In this document: positions 34,919 to 43,508 of the stretch, in pieces
Layout: each line of letters starts with the position of its first letter
How positions within the stretch are numbered: position 1 is the first letter of the stretch
Assembly (NCBI RefSeq): GCF_014841105.1
Contig: NZ_JACYWE010000003.1
Location: 55,290-119,289, forward strand
DNA length: 64,000 nt
Source of the DNA: Lolliginicoccus lacisalsi
GTDB lineage: Bacteria; Actinomycetota; Actinomycetes; Mycobacteriales; Mycobacteriaceae
Reading direction: 5' to 3'
Position numbers and translations under genes: made by a program
Notes under the pieces: generated by a model
The model's input: the letters and a program-made list of their open reading frames with translations, nothing else
The model's database searches: none
What the model was told of the DNA's origin: nothing

Positions 34919-36382
34919 CTACATCTTGACGCCGATGTACTTCGTCTCGAGGAACTCGTCGATGCCAGTCAGGCCGCCCTCGCGGCCGAGGCCGGATTCC
35001 TTCACGCCACCGAAGGGCGCAGCGGGGTTGGAGACAACGCCCTGGTTGAGGCCGACCATGCCGGACTGGAGCGCCTCGCTGACGCGCAGCCCGCGGCGGA
35101 GGCTCTCGGTGTAGACGTAGGCCACCAGGCCGAAGGGGGTGTCGTTGGCGCGGCTGATGACCTCGTCCTCGGTGTCGAAGACGCTGATGGCGGCGACGGG
35201 GCCGAAGATCTCGGTGTGGGTCATCTCCGCATCATCGGGCACGCCGGTGAGGACGGTGGCGGGGTAGAAGTAGCCCTCGCGGTTGAGGCGCTCGCCGCCG
35301 AGCAGGACGTCGGCGCCGCGGCGGGTGGCATCGTCGACGAGGGTCTCGACCTTCTGGATCGCGGCCTGGTCGATGAGGGGGCCGACGATGAGGCCGCTCT
35401 CGATTCCGCGGGCGGGGGTGTACTTGCTGAGCTCCTCGACGAGCTTGTGGGTGAACTCGTTGGCGATGTCGCGGTGGACGTAGATGCGGTTGGCGGCGGT
35501 GCAGGCCTGGCCGATGTTGCGCATCTTGGCGAGGATGGCGCCGGTGACGGCCTCGTCGAGGTCCGCGTCGTCGAACACGATGAAGGGCGCGTTGCCGCCG
35601 AGCTCCATGGAGGTGCGCATGACGGTCTTGGCGCACTGGCCGAGGAGGATCTTGCCGACCTCGGTGGAGCCGGTGAAGGACAGCGTGCGGCTGCGGGGGT
35701 CGTGGATCAGCGGCGGCATGACCTTCGACGGCTCGGTGGGGAGGATGACGTTGACGCTGCCGGCGGGTGCTCCGGCGCGCTGGAGGATCTCGGCGAGGGC
35801 GAGCATGGAGAGGGGAGTGGCCTCGGCGGGCTTGATGATGCTGGTGCAGCCGGCGGCGAGGGCGGGCCCGATCTTGCGGGTGCCCATGGCCATGGGGAAG
35901 TTCCAGGGCGTGATGAGCAGGGAGGGGCCGACGGGCTCGTGGCGCACGATGAAGCGTGCTCCCCCGGCCGGGGCGTCCATGTAGCCGCCGTTGATGCGGA
36001 CGGCTTCCTCGGAGAACCAGCGGAAGAACTCGGCGGCGTAGGCGATCTCGCCCTTGGCCTCGGCCAGGGGCTTGCCCATCTCGAGGGTCATGATCAGCGC
36101 GAGGCGCTCCTGCTCGGCCATGAGGATGTCGTAGGCGCGGCGGAGGATCTCGCTGCGCTCGCGCGGTGGCATGGCGGCGAGGCCGGGCTGGGCCTTCTCG
36201 GCGGCGTCGAGGGCGGCCATGGCCTCATCGGGGCTGGCGTCGGCGACCTCGCACAAGGTGGCGCCGGTCGAGGGGTCGGTCACTGCCATGGTGCGCTTGG
36301 TCTCGACGAATTCTCCGCCGATGAAGAGTCCGGTGGGGACGGAGGCGATCGCGTCGCGCTCGTCCTGGGGCGTGGGGGCCAT
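34919..36382 (-). CDS. gabD: NAD(P)-dependent succinate-semialdehyde dehydrogenase
   Basis: Oxidises succinate semialdehyde to succinate. The 487-residue aldehyde dehydrogenase has catalytic Cys294 in GQACTAANR, general-base Glu260 in MELGGNAPF, Asn161 in TPWNFPMAM and cofactor-loop FTGSTEVGK. GQACTAANR is typical of the GabD subgroup. AGGAG precedes ATG 36382. It is divergent from a class III aminotransferase, and together they fit conversion of an omega-amino acid such as 4-aminobutyrate to succinate. The shared upstream region carries a GntR-type operator. Confidence 0.9.
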   Translation of the reverse strand: MAPTPQDERDAIASVPTGLFIGGEFVETKRTMAVTDPSTGATLCEVADASPDEAMAALDAAEKAQPGLAAMPPRERSEILRRAYDILMAEQERLALIMTLEMGKPLAEAKGEIAYAAEFFRWFSEEAVRINGGYMDAPAGGARFIVRHEPVGPSLLITPWNFPMAMGTRKIGPALAAGCTSIIKPAEATPLSMLALAEILQRAGAPAGSVNVILPTEPSKVMPPLIHDPRSRTLSFTGSTEVGKILLGQCAKTVMRTSMELGGNAPFIVFDDADLDEAVTGAILAKMRNIGQACTAANRIYVHRDIANEFTHKLVEELSKYTPARGIESGLIVGPLIDQAAIQKVETLVDDATRRGADVLLGGERLNREGYFYPATVLTGVPDDAEMTHTEIFGPVAAISVFDTEDEVISRANDTPFGLVAYVYTESLRRGLRVSEALQSGMVGLNQGVVSNPAAPFGGVKESGLGREGGLTGIDEFLETKYIGVKM

Positions 36383-36429
36383 CGCATCTCCTTGCGGGCA
36401 TTGCCTACAGTTCCGCAGTCATGGTATGC

Positions 36430-36453
36430 CTATTGTCAACAATCCGACAATAG
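36430..36453. promoter_or_regulatory. GntR-type operator between gabD and the aminotransferase
   Basis: CTATTGTC-N8-GACAATAG, perfect 8-base arms, with an overlapping inner palindrome ATTGT-CA-ACAAT at 36432-36443. The pattern TTGT-N2-ACAA is the standard site shape for FadR/FCD-subfamily GntR repressors. The identical 12-mer occurs at 48571-48582, next to a GntR gene at 50124. A TATGCC box abuts it on the left, so binding would block the aminotransferase promoter. Confidence 0.7.
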
Positions 36454-36481
36454 GATGACCCCTTCAAGGATGGAGCTGACC

Positions 36482-37723
36482 GTGACCCGGCTATCGCCAC
36501 TTCTCAAGCAAGCCACCCCCGTCACCGTCGAGCGCGGCGAGGGCAGCTACCTCTTCGGCACCGATGGCCGTCGGTACCTCGACTTCACCGCTGGGATCGG
36601 CGTCACCAGCACCGGTCACTGCCATCCACGAGTCGTCGAGGCCGCCCAGAAGCAGGTCGCCTCCCTCATCCACGGCCAATACACCACCGTCATGCACAAG
36701 CCGATGATCGAGCTCATCAGCAAGCTCGGCGATGTGCTACCGCCCAGCCTCGACTCCGTCTTCTTCGCCAACTCCGGCAGCGAGGCCGTCGAGGCCGCCC
36801 TCCGCCTCGCCCGCCAGGCCACCGGTCGACCCAACGTCATCGTCTTCCACGGCGGCTTCCACGGCCGCACCGTCGCCGCGGCCTCCATGACCACCTCCGG
36901 CACCCGCTTCAGTGCCGGGTTCAGCCCGCTGATGGCCGGCGTGCACGTCGCGCCGTTCCCCACCGCTTACCGCTGGGGCTGGACCGAGGAGGAGGCCACG
37001 GCCTTCGCCCTGCGCGAGCTCGATTTCCTCTTCGCCACCATCAGCGCCCCCAACGAGACCGCCGCGTTCATCATCGAGCCCGTCCTCGGCGAGGGCGGCT
37101 ACATCCCCGCCAACACCACCTTCATGCAAGGACTGCGCGAGCGCGCCGACAAGCACGGGATCCTCCTCGTGATCGATGAGATCCAGACCGGCTTCGGCCG
37201 CACCGGCAAGTACTTCGGCCACCAGCACTTCGACGTCAAGGCGGACATCATCACCCTCGCCAAGGGCATTGCCAGCGGCTTCCCGATCTCCGGGATCGCC
37301 GCGTCCGAGGAGCTCATGTCCAAGGCCTGGCCCGGCTCGCAAGGTGGCACCTATGGCGGCAACGCTGTCGCCTGCGCCGCGGCCTGCGCGACACTCGACG
37401 TCATCCGCGACGAGGGCCTCGTCGAGAACGCCGCCGCCCGCGGCACCCAGCTCCTCGACGGCGTGACGAGCCTCAAGACCGAGGCCGTGGGGCAGACGCG
37501 CGGGCTCGGGCTGCTCGTCGGCAATGAGTTCGTCGACGCCGACGGCAACCCCGATGGCGCCACGGCCGCCGCCGCGCAGAAGCTTGCCGCCAGCAAGGGC
37601 CTGCTCCTGCTCATGTGCGGCGCCTACATGAATACGGTGCGCATGATCCCGCCGCTCGTCGTCACCGAGGAGCAGGTTGATGACGCCCTCGGCACCTGGA
37701 AGGAAGTCCTCGCCGAGATCTAG
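36482..37723 (+). CDS. Class III PLP-dependent aminotransferase (4-aminobutyrate/ornithine type)
   Basis: A 413-residue fold-type I transaminase. The PLP lysine is Lys261 in ITLAKGIASGFP; NSGSEAVEAALRLAR, FHGRT and the Asp in VIDEIQTGFGRTG complete the cofactor site. Divergence from gabD points to 4-aminobutyrate or another omega-amino acid as substrate. Start: GTG 36482 has GGAG seven bases upstream; ATG 36455 or 36470 would add 9 or 4 residues and would lie right next to the operator. Confidence 0.87.
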   Translation: MTRLSPLLKQATPVTVERGEGSYLFGTDGRRYLDFTAGIGVTSTGHCHPRVVEAAQKQVASLIHGQYTTVMHKPMIELISKLGDVLPPSLDSVFFANSGSEAVEAALRLARQATGRPNVIVFHGGFHGRTVAAASMTTSGTRFSAGFSPLMAGVHVAPFPTAYRWGWTEEEATAFALRELDFLFATISAPNETAAFIIEPVLGEGGYIPANTTFMQGLRERADKHGILLVIDEIQTGFGRTGKYFGHQHFDVKADIITLAKGIASGFPISGIAASEELMSKAWPGSQGGTYGGNAVACAAACATLDVIRDEGLVENAAARGTQLLDGVTSLKTEAVGQTRGLGLLVGNEFVDADGNPDGATAAAAQKLAASKGLLLLMCGAYMNTVRMIPPLVVTEEQVDDALGTWKEVLAEI

Positions 37724-37747
37724 ACGGCGCCTCCCGCGCGGCCGTGT

Positions 37748-37794
37748 GATCGTGAAGCCCCAGCCACCTCCTACGTGGCTGGGGCTTCACGATC
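37748..37794. terminator. Perfect 20-bp hairpin between the aminotransferase and glutaminase genes
   Basis: The arm GATCGTGAAGCCCCAGCCAC (37748-37767) and its exact complement (37775-37794) enclose a 7-base loop. It lies 24 bases past the aminotransferase stop, so it most likely terminates that transcript. No T-run follows, and the stem is longer than usual. Confidence 0.7.
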
Positions 37795-37836
37795 GAGCGC
37801 CCGGCCCGCCGACCGCCGTCACGTACAGTGCTGCTC

Positions 37837-39111
37837 ATGCGCTCGCCGATCCCCGAATACATGCTGGAAGTCCTCGACGATTGCCGGAACACCGACGGCG
37901 GCACCGTCGCCGACTACATTCCCGAGCTAGCCCGTGCTAATCCGGAGCGGCTCGCAGTGGCCATCGCGACCCCCGAGGGCGCGTTGTACAGCGCGGGCGA
38001 TGACGAGGTGGAGTTCTCGATCCAATCGATCTCCAAGCCGTTCGCCTACGCCCTCGCGCTGCACGACAACGGCCTCGAGGCGGTGCTCGCCAAGATCGGG
38101 GTGGAGCCATCCGGCGATGCGTTCAACGAGATCTCGCTCGAGGACGAGACGGGGCGGCCGCGCAATCCCATGATCAACGCGGGCGCGATCGCCACCCATT
38201 CGCTCATCCATGGCGGCAATTGGGAGGAGCGGGCGGAGCGCTTCCGGCGCCGGGTGAGCATCCTTGCCGACCGCGAGCTCCAGTTCGACGAGGCAGTGTT
38301 CGAGTCCGAGATGGAGACCGCGCACCGCAACCTCGCGATCGGCTACATGCTGCGCACCGTGGGCATCCTCGAGAATGATCCCATCGACATCGTGCGCGGC
38401 TACATCCGCCAATGCTCGTTGACCGTCACCACACGTGACCTGGCAACCATGGCCGCCACCCTCGCCAATGGGGGCGTGCAGCCGCAGACGGGCCGACGAG
38501 TGTTCGACGATCTGACGGTGCGCCAGGTGCTCAGCGTGATGATGACCTGCGGCATGTATGACGCGGCGGGCGACTGGGTGACGACGGTGGGAATTCCCGC
38601 GAAATCCGGCGTCGCGGGGGGTGTTATAGGCGTGCTTCCCGGGCAGGTGGGCATTGCGGCGTTCTCGCCCAGGCTGGACGAGCACGGCAACAGCACCCGC
38701 GGGGTGAAGGTGTTCGAGCGGCTGAGCACGGACATGGGCATGCACCTGATGGAGGTGCCCCCGGTCGCCCAGGCGGTGCTGCGGGGCGTGTCCGATCGCG
38801 ATGGCGTGGCAGTGTTCCGGCTGCAGGGCTCGATCCGGTTCTCCGGCGCCGAGGCATTGCTGCGGGCGATCGTGGCGCACGAGCTCAACGACGACGGCGT
38901 GGTGCTGGACCTGAGCAGGGTGAGCGGGGTCAGCGATGTCGCGCGGCGGATGATCCTCGAGGCAGTGCGCCGCTTGGTCCTGCACGATGGCAAGAGGGTG
39001 ATGCTGGTCGATCCCGATGCGATGCTGAGCGAGCCCGACGCGGGCGAGGGCGTGCGTCCCGACGTCCACCCGCACCTCGACGACGCGATCGCTGCGCTTC
39101 GGGCACAGTAG
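37837..39111 (+). CDS. glsA: Glutaminase with C-terminal STAS domain
   Basis: Hydrolyses glutamine to glutamate and ammonia. Residues 1-310 are a serine-dependent beta-lactamase-fold glutaminase with the S-x-x-K motif in [11 protein letters not shown] (Ser64, Lys67), NPMINAGAI and the SGVAGG loop. Residues about 320-424 are a STAS domain ([48 protein letters not shown]), a fusion known in actinobacteria and probably regulatory. ATG 37837 is preferred over GTG 37828. Confidence 0.92.
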   Translation: MRSPIPEYMLEVLDDCRNTDGGTVADYIPELARANPERLAVAIATPEGALYSAGDDEVEFSIQSISKPFAYALALHDNGLEAVLAKIGVEPSGDAFNEISLEDETGRPRNPMINAGAIATHSLIHGGNWEERAERFRRRVSILADRELQFDEAVFESEMETAHRNLAIGYMLRTVGILENDPIDIVRGYIRQCSLTVTTRDLATMAATLANGGVQPQTGRRVFDDLTVRQVLSVMMTCGMYDAAGDWVTTVGIPAKSGVAGGVIGVLPGQVGIAAFSPRLDEHGNSTRGVKVFERLSTDMGMHLMEVPPVAQAVLRGVSDRDGVAVFRLQGSIRFSGAEALLRAIVAHELNDDGVVLDLSRVSGVSDVARRMILEAVRRLVLHDGKRVMLVDPDAMLSEPDAGEGVRPDVHPHLDDAIAALRAQ

Positions 39112-39179
39112 GCAAGGCCCAGGGCGAGCGTGCCCTGGCTACGATAGGGCCGTCGCGAGTGTTCCGAGGATGGGTGGCT

Positions 39180-39977
39180 ATGAGCAGTGACACGCTAGTG
39201 ATGATCGCTGCCGCCGAGGCCGTGATCATCCTCGTGCTGGCGCTGCTGCTGGTTCGGAGCACGCGGCAGGTGGCGAAGCTGCGGCACGAATTGCGCACCC
39301 AAGTGGCGCGGCGCCTGTTCGCCGGGAGCCGGGACGCCGTGAAGACGGTGTGGCACACCGCGAACCTCGTGCGCACCAAAGGCATTGGGGCCGCAGTGCG
39401 ATCCTCGGTCGAGGACCTCGCGGGCTGGGCTCAGGTGGAGCGGCCCGACCTCGCCCGCATGACGGTGGACGGGCGCGTGGTGATCCTGTTCTCCGACATC
39501 GAGGGCTCCACCACCTTGAACGAGCAGCTCGGCGACCAGGCGTGGGTGCGCCTGCTGGCCAAGCATGACCGGCTGATCCGGCAGGCAGTCGCCCGGCACC
39601 ACGGGTATGTGATCAAGAGCCAGGGCGACGGGTTCATGGTGGCTTTCAAGTCCCCGGATGATGCTGTGCTGTGCGCGGCGTCGATCCAGGAGCAGCTCGC
39701 GCGCGTGGGCTGGGCGTCGCGCGGCGGGGTGCGGGTGCGGGTGCGTATCGGGATCCATTCGGGGCGCTCGGTGCGACGTGGCGATGACCTGTTCGGCCGC
39801 AATGTGGCCATGGCGGCGCGGGTGGCAAGCCAGGCCGAGGGCGGGGAGACCTTGATCTCGGAATCTGTGCGCAAGCGCCTTGATCCGACGGTGCCCATCG
39901 TGGTCGAGGGGCACCGCGAGGCCGAGCTCAAGGGGTTCGAGGGCACCCACGTCCTGCACCTGGTGCGATCCGGCTAG
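39180..39977 (+). CDS. Class III adenylate cyclase with one membrane anchor
   Basis: A 265-residue protein: a membrane segment (residues about 5-27), a linker and a class III cyclase domain. Metal-binding Asp106 is in [13 protein letters not shown] and Asp150 in [14 protein letters not shown], with Lys146 beside it; the late motif [24 protein letters not shown] is intact. It should make cAMP as a homodimer. An alternative GTG at 39159 would add seven residues. It follows glsA on the same strand by 68 bases, possibly the same transcript. Confidence 0.88.
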   Translation: MSSDTLVMIAAAEAVIILVLALLLVRSTRQVAKLRHELRTQVARRLFAGSRDAVKTVWHTANLVRTKGIGAAVRSSVEDLAGWAQVERPDLARMTVDGRVVILFSDIEGSTTLNEQLGDQAWVRLLAKHDRLIRQAVARHHGYVIKSQGDGFMVAFKSPDDAVLCAASIQEQLARVGWASRGGVRVRVRIGIHSGRSVRRGDDLFGRNVAMAARVASQAEGGETLISESVRKRLDPTVPIVVEGHREAELKGFEGTHVLHLVRSG

Positions 39978-40040
39978 GGCGTTCGTATAGCTAGGTGTTC
40001 GGCTGGCCGGGCGCGCCCCGCCGTTGGCCGGTCGCGCCCC

Positions 40041-40101
40041 CGCGAGTGTGCGATGTGCGACAGCTCTCGTGCGTGAACCTGTCGTTCTTCGCACACCCGC
40101 G
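40041..40101. repeat. Palindrome family II, copy c
   Basis: Left arm GCGAGTGTGCGATGTGCGACAG-type and right arm CTGTCGTTCTTCGCACAC pair with a few mismatches around a 15-base loop. The right arm is identical over 18 bases to that of copy b. It lies between the convergent cyclase and VOC genes. Confidence 0.82.
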
Positions 40102-40156
40102 GCAGCTAGGGCGACCGCGCTTCCGCTGGGTCGCGCGGCACCACGAGTCAGTTGCG

Positions 40157-40951
40157 CTATGCGGGCATCTCGCCAACGGTCGTGGACATGTCAACGAGGC
40201 CCAGTGTCTCGCCCTGCGGCGACTGCACGAAGCTCATCCGCCCGTAGGGGCTGTCGGTGGGTTCCATGAGGATGGTGGCTCCGCGGCTGGTGGCGGCCTC
40301 GGTGGCGGTGTCGCAGTTCTCGACGGCAAAGTATGCCTGCCACATCGGCGGGACCTCGGCGGGAGCCATGTCGTTGAGCATCATCCCCGCCACGCCCTCG
40401 CCATCTAGCTCGGCAACGAAGTACGTCATGCCTTCCTCGGAGAGCTGCTTGTAGCTGTAGCCGAAGAGCTTCGCGTAGAAGTCCTTCGCTGCGTCGACGT
40501 CGCGGGTCTGCAGTTCGTTCCAGCACATGCCGCCGGGCTCGTTGACCACGGCGGCGCCGGTGTGATTGATGGGCTGCCACAAGCCGAAAAAGGCGCCGGT
40601 GGGGTCGACGATGACCGCGATTCGGCCCTCGGTCATCACGTCCATCGGAGCCACCGGCACCTGCCCGCCGTTCGCGGCCGCGGCTTCGGCAGTCGCGTCC
40701 GCATCCTCGGTGGCCAGGTAGGTCGTCCACGCCGAGGGCATGTCCTCCATGCCTTCCGGCTTCGGCATGAGGCCCGCGGCGACGTGCCCGTTCTTGCGCG
40801 CGATGAGGTAGCCGCCCGTCTCGGGCCCGGTGTCCTCGAACTCCCAGCCCATCACTGCCTCGTAGAACTCCCTGGCGCGCGCGACATCATCGACCGCGCA
40901 GTCGGCCCAGCAGGGGGTTCCAGCGGGCCAGCCCTTGTCCCGGATCGTCAT
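40157..40951 (-). CDS. Two-domain VOC (glyoxalase/bleomycin-resistance fold) protein
   Basis: A 264-residue protein made of two tandem VOC domains: residues 10-125 (GTPCWADCAVDDVARAREFYEAVMGWEFE ... VIVDPTGAFFGLWQP) and 140-262 (CWNELQTRDVDAAKDFYAKLFGYSYKQL ... SFVQSPQGETLGLVD). This resembles the mycobacterial CFP32/Rv0577-type proteins. Family members are metal-dependent lyases, dioxygenases or drug binders; the activity here cannot be read. GAGGAGG upstream of ATG 40951. Confidence 0.87.
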   Translation of the reverse strand: MTIRDKGWPAGTPCWADCAVDDVARAREFYEAVMGWEFEDTGPETGGYLIARKNGHVAAGLMPKPEGMEDMPSAWTTYLATEDADATAEAAAANGGQVPVAPMDVMTEGRIAVIVDPTGAFFGLWQPINHTGAAVVNEPGGMCWNELQTRDVDAAKDFYAKLFGYSYKQLSEEGMTYFVAELDGEGVAGMMLNDMAPAEVPPMWQAYFAVENCDTATEAATSRGATILMEPTDSPYGRMSFVQSPQGETLGLVDMSTTVGEMPA

Positions 40952-41148
40952 GATTCCTCCTCGTGAAGAGTGCCTGCGGGAGAGGGTGCGGCGGGAAGCT
41001 CTCCCTGTGATGCACGTTACGCACGCGGTCTGACAACAAGTCCGGGTCGGGTTACGGCCACGCGACGGCTTAGCGAAGAATTCGACCTGACCTCGCCACG
41101 GCTCCTGCTGCTACCCGGGCCGCGCGCGAGCAGAGGGCCACGCGCGCA

Positions 41149-41766
41149 TCAGTCCGCGTCGAGCGGCCCGGTGAGGTAGTGCTGCAAGGTCGGCGCGATG
41201 TGCCGCACGACCTCGGTCGCGGGGACGTCGGCGATCGGCTCGATGCGCACGAGGTAGCGGGTGACGGCGAGCCCGAGCAGTTGCGAGAGGGCGAGGTTGG
41301 CGCGGAACCGGCGCTCCTGCTCGTCGCCGTCGAGGGCGGTAATGAGGACGGGGACGAGCTGGTGGTTGACGAACTCGCGGATCGCGATGGTCATGCCGTC
41401 CTGGGCGAGCACCGCGCGCAGGGTGTGCGCGAGGCCTGTTCCGGCAGGGGAGTCCCAGACGCCGACGAAGGCCTCGGCGATGCGGTGCCCGAGCTCGGAT
41501 GGTGGTCCGTCGATGATTCCCTTCACGATGTCGACGGGATTGACGGGGGCGCGCATTGCCGCGATGAATAGCTGCTGCTTGGTGCCGAAATGGTGGTGGA
41601 TGAGCGCGGGATCGACCTGGGCGCGGGCGGCGATGCGGCGGATGCTGGCCTTGTCGAACCCGGCCTCGGCAAAGAGGCCGCGGGCGGCGTCGAGGATGTT
41701 GTCACGCGTCTCGGCCGGATCGCCCGGGCGGCGTCCGCGCTGGCTGGCTTGTGGTTGCTCGGGCAT
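41149..41766 (-). CDS. TetR family regulator of an ABC-2 exporter operon
   Basis: A 205-residue TetR protein with HTH RDNILDAARGLFAEAGFDKASIRRIAARAQVDPALIHHHFGTKQQLF and a TetR_C-like ligand domain (residues about 90-200). ATG 41766 is preceded by GGGAAGGA; a GTG at 41784 would add six residues. It is the last gene of the ATPase-permease-TetR operon. The palindrome at 43347-43369 before the first gene is its probable operator, giving autoregulation. Confidence 0.9.
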   Translation of the reverse strand: MPEQPQASQRGRRPGDPAETRDNILDAARGLFAEAGFDKASIRRIAARAQVDPALIHHHFGTKQQLFIAAMRAPVNPVDIVKGIIDGPPSELGHRIAEAFVGVWDSPAGTGLAHTLRAVLAQDGMTIAIREFVNHQLVPVLITALDGDEQERRFRANLALSQLLGLAVTRYLVRIEPIADVPATEVVRHIAPTLQHYLTGPLDAD

Positions 41767-41780
41767 GGGGTCCTTCCCGG

Positions 41781-41848
41781 TCACGGGGTGCGGCGGCGCA
41801 GTATCACGGGGTGCGGCGGCGCAGTATCACGGGGTGCGGCGGCGCAGG
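41781..41848. repeat. Three 23-bp tandem repeats at the permease stop codon
   Basis: The unit begins TCACGGGGTGCGGCGG and repeats at 41781, 41804 and 41827, with the third copy ending in GGG. The permease stop lies in the third copy, so each unit is a copy of the RRRTP-stop end of that gene. It fills the 60-base gap before the TetR gene. Confidence 0.9.
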
Positions 41849-42564
41849 GTCGCTGCGGCGAGGACGAGGGCGAGGGCGACCACTCCGGCCACGATCCCGA
41901 TGTCGGTCCAGATCTCCGTGGTGGCGGGGGAGGGCGCGGCGATCTCCTGGAGCGCGCTGACGCCGTAGGTGAGGGGGAGGACGTCGCTGATGTGCTGGAG
42001 CACGATGTTCATCTCCGCGCGGGGCACGAACAGCCCGCACAGCAGGATCTGCGGGAAAGCGATCAGCGGCATGAACTGCACGGATTGGAACTCGGTGCGG
42101 GCGAAGGCACTGGTGAACAGGCCGATCGAGACGCCGAGGAGCGCGTTGACGACAGCAACGAGGGCGACGAGCGCGGTGCCGGCGGTGGGGCGCACGTCGA
42201 ACGCGAAGTAGGCGACGGCGATGGTGACGGTGGCCTGCGCGGTGGCGGCGAGGCCGAACGCGAGCCCGTAGCCGAAGAGCAGGTCGAGCTTGTGCAGGGG
42301 GGACGCCATGAGCCGCTCGAGCGTGCCCGAGGTGCGTTCGCGGAGCATGGCGATGCTGGTGATGAGGAACATGACCGTGAACGGCAGGATGCCGAGCATG
42401 ATCGTGGCGATGCCTTGGAACAGCATCGTGTTGTCCTCGTACATGAAGTAGAGAATGGTCAGCAGGAAGCTGGGCAGCAGCAGGATCATGGCGATGGTGC
42501 GGTGGTCGCGGCTGAGCTGGCGCAGGACCCTGCGAGTGGTGGCGAGCAGGATGCGGATGTTCAT
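41827..42564 (-). CDS. ABC-2 type exporter permease
   Basis: A 245-residue integral membrane protein with six predicted spans and the ABC-2 pattern (MLRERTSGTLERLMASPLHKLDLLFGYGLAF in the cytoplasmic coupling region; FIAFPQILLCGLFVPRAEM-like end segment). It partners the ATPase encoded 57 bases upstream. Together they form a small drug or lipid exporter under the TetR gene downstream. The last codons lie in a 23-bp tandem repeat. Confidence 0.92.
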   Translation of the reverse strand: MNIRILLATTRRVLRQLSRDHRTIAMILLLPSFLLTILYFMYEDNTMLFQGIATIMLGILPFTVMFLITSIAMLRERTSGTLERLMASPLHKLDLLFGYGLAFGLAATAQATVTIAVAYFAFDVRPTAGTALVALVAVVNALLGVSIGLFTSAFARTEFQSVQFMPLIAFPQILLCGLFVPRAEMNIVLQHISDVLPLTYGVSALQEIAAPSPATTEIWTDIGIVAGVVALALVLAAATLRRRTP

Positions 42565-42621
42565 GGTGGCCTCCGGGCGTGAGGGCGGTGGCGTGCTGCA
42601 GGGGGTTCAGCAGCGGGGGGG

Positions 42622-43335
42622 TCAGTCGCGGTGGGCGAGCGCGAGGAAGGCGTCCTCGAGGTCGTCCTGGCTGGTGGTGCGTCGAATGGCGGCGGGAGTG
42701 TCGTCCGCGATGAGGTGGCCGTCGCGCAGGAAGAGCAGCCTGTCGCACCGGCGGGCCTCGTCCATGACGTGGCTGGCGACGAGGATGGTCGTCCCTGCAT
42801 CGGCGAGCTGGTGGAACATGGTCCACAAGTCCTCGCGGAGCACCGGGTCGAGGCCGACGGTGGGCTCGTCGAGCACGAGGATGCGGGGGGCGCCGACGAG
42901 CGCGCAGGCGAGGGTGACGCGGGTGCGCTGGCCGCCGGAGAGGTCGCGGACGAGCCGCGAGCCTGGCAGGTGGTCGAGGTGGACGGCGTCGATGGCGTGC
43001 GCCACGTCGTCGCTGCTGCATCCGTAGAGGGATGCGAAGTACTGGACGTTCTCGGCGATGGTGAGGTCGTCGTAGACGCTGGCGTCCTGGGTGACATAGC
43101 GGACGGTGCCGCGCAGGGACGGTGAGCCGGCGGGGTCGCCGAGCACGGTGATCGTGCCGGACTTGATGATCTGGACGCCGACGAGGGCGCGGATGAGGGT
43201 GGTCTTGCCGCTGCCGCTGGGTCCGAGCAGCCCGGCGACGCTGCCCTCCGGGATGGTGAAGCCGAGCGAGTGGAGGACGGGGTGCTTTCCGCGGTGGACG
43301 GTGAGGCCGTCGACCGTGATGGCGGTGGTGGTCAT
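42622..43335 (-). CDS. ABC exporter ATP-binding protein
   Basis: A 237-residue ABC ATPase with Walker A GPSGSGKTT (38-46), signature LSGGQ (132-136), Walker B LVLDEP (153-158) and the H-loop in VASHVMDE. It is the DrrA/ABC-2 exporter type with the C-terminal DDLEDAFLAL. ATG 43335 has AAGGA upstream; earlier in-frame starts at 43344 and 43398 would overlap the operator. First gene of the exporter operon. Confidence 0.93.
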   Translation of the reverse strand: MTTTAITVDGLTVHRGKHPVLHSLGFTIPEGSVAGLLGPSGSGKTTLIRALVGVQIIKSGTITVLGDPAGSPSLRGTVRYVTQDASVYDDLTIAENVQYFASLYGCSSDDVAHAIDAVHLDHLPGSRLVRDLSGGQRTRVTLACALVGAPRILVLDEPTVGLDPVLREDLWTMFHQLADAGTTILVASHVMDEARRCDRLLFLRDGHLIADDTPAAIRRTTSQDDLEDAFLALAHRD

Positions 43336-43346
43336 GGCGCGCATCC

Positions 43347-43369
43347 TTAATTCAACGGTGTTGAAATAA
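43347..43369. promoter_or_regulatory. TetR operator candidate before the ABC exporter operon
   Basis: TTAATTCAAC-N3-GTTGAAATAA: ten-base arms with nine matching positions and a perfect core TTCAAC-N3-GTTGAA. It lies 12 bases upstream of the ATPase start, in an AT-rich patch, where a bound repressor would block transcription. The TetR protein of the operon (41149) is the obvious ligand. Confidence 0.65.
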
Positions 43370-43508
43370 GAATAGCCTCGCTGCCGCGGCATTGGCAATG
43401 CTTGACGCGTCTACGGTTGCGTAACCAGGCCGCCGTGCTCAAAGGTGTGATTCGTGCCGCCAGATCCCGGTGGCGCGGACGACCAGCATCGAGACGAAGG
43501 AACAACCG

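Noticed and set aside
35216..36454. Long N-terminal extension of the aminotransferase reading through gabD antisense
   Set aside because: The extension is antisense shadow of gabD; the class III aminotransferase core begins at about 36482 with a ribosome site.
37748..37794. Another member of the dispersed palindrome families
   Set aside because: Its arm sequence is not repeated elsewhere in the window and the 7-base loop differs; it fits a terminator-like hairpin better.
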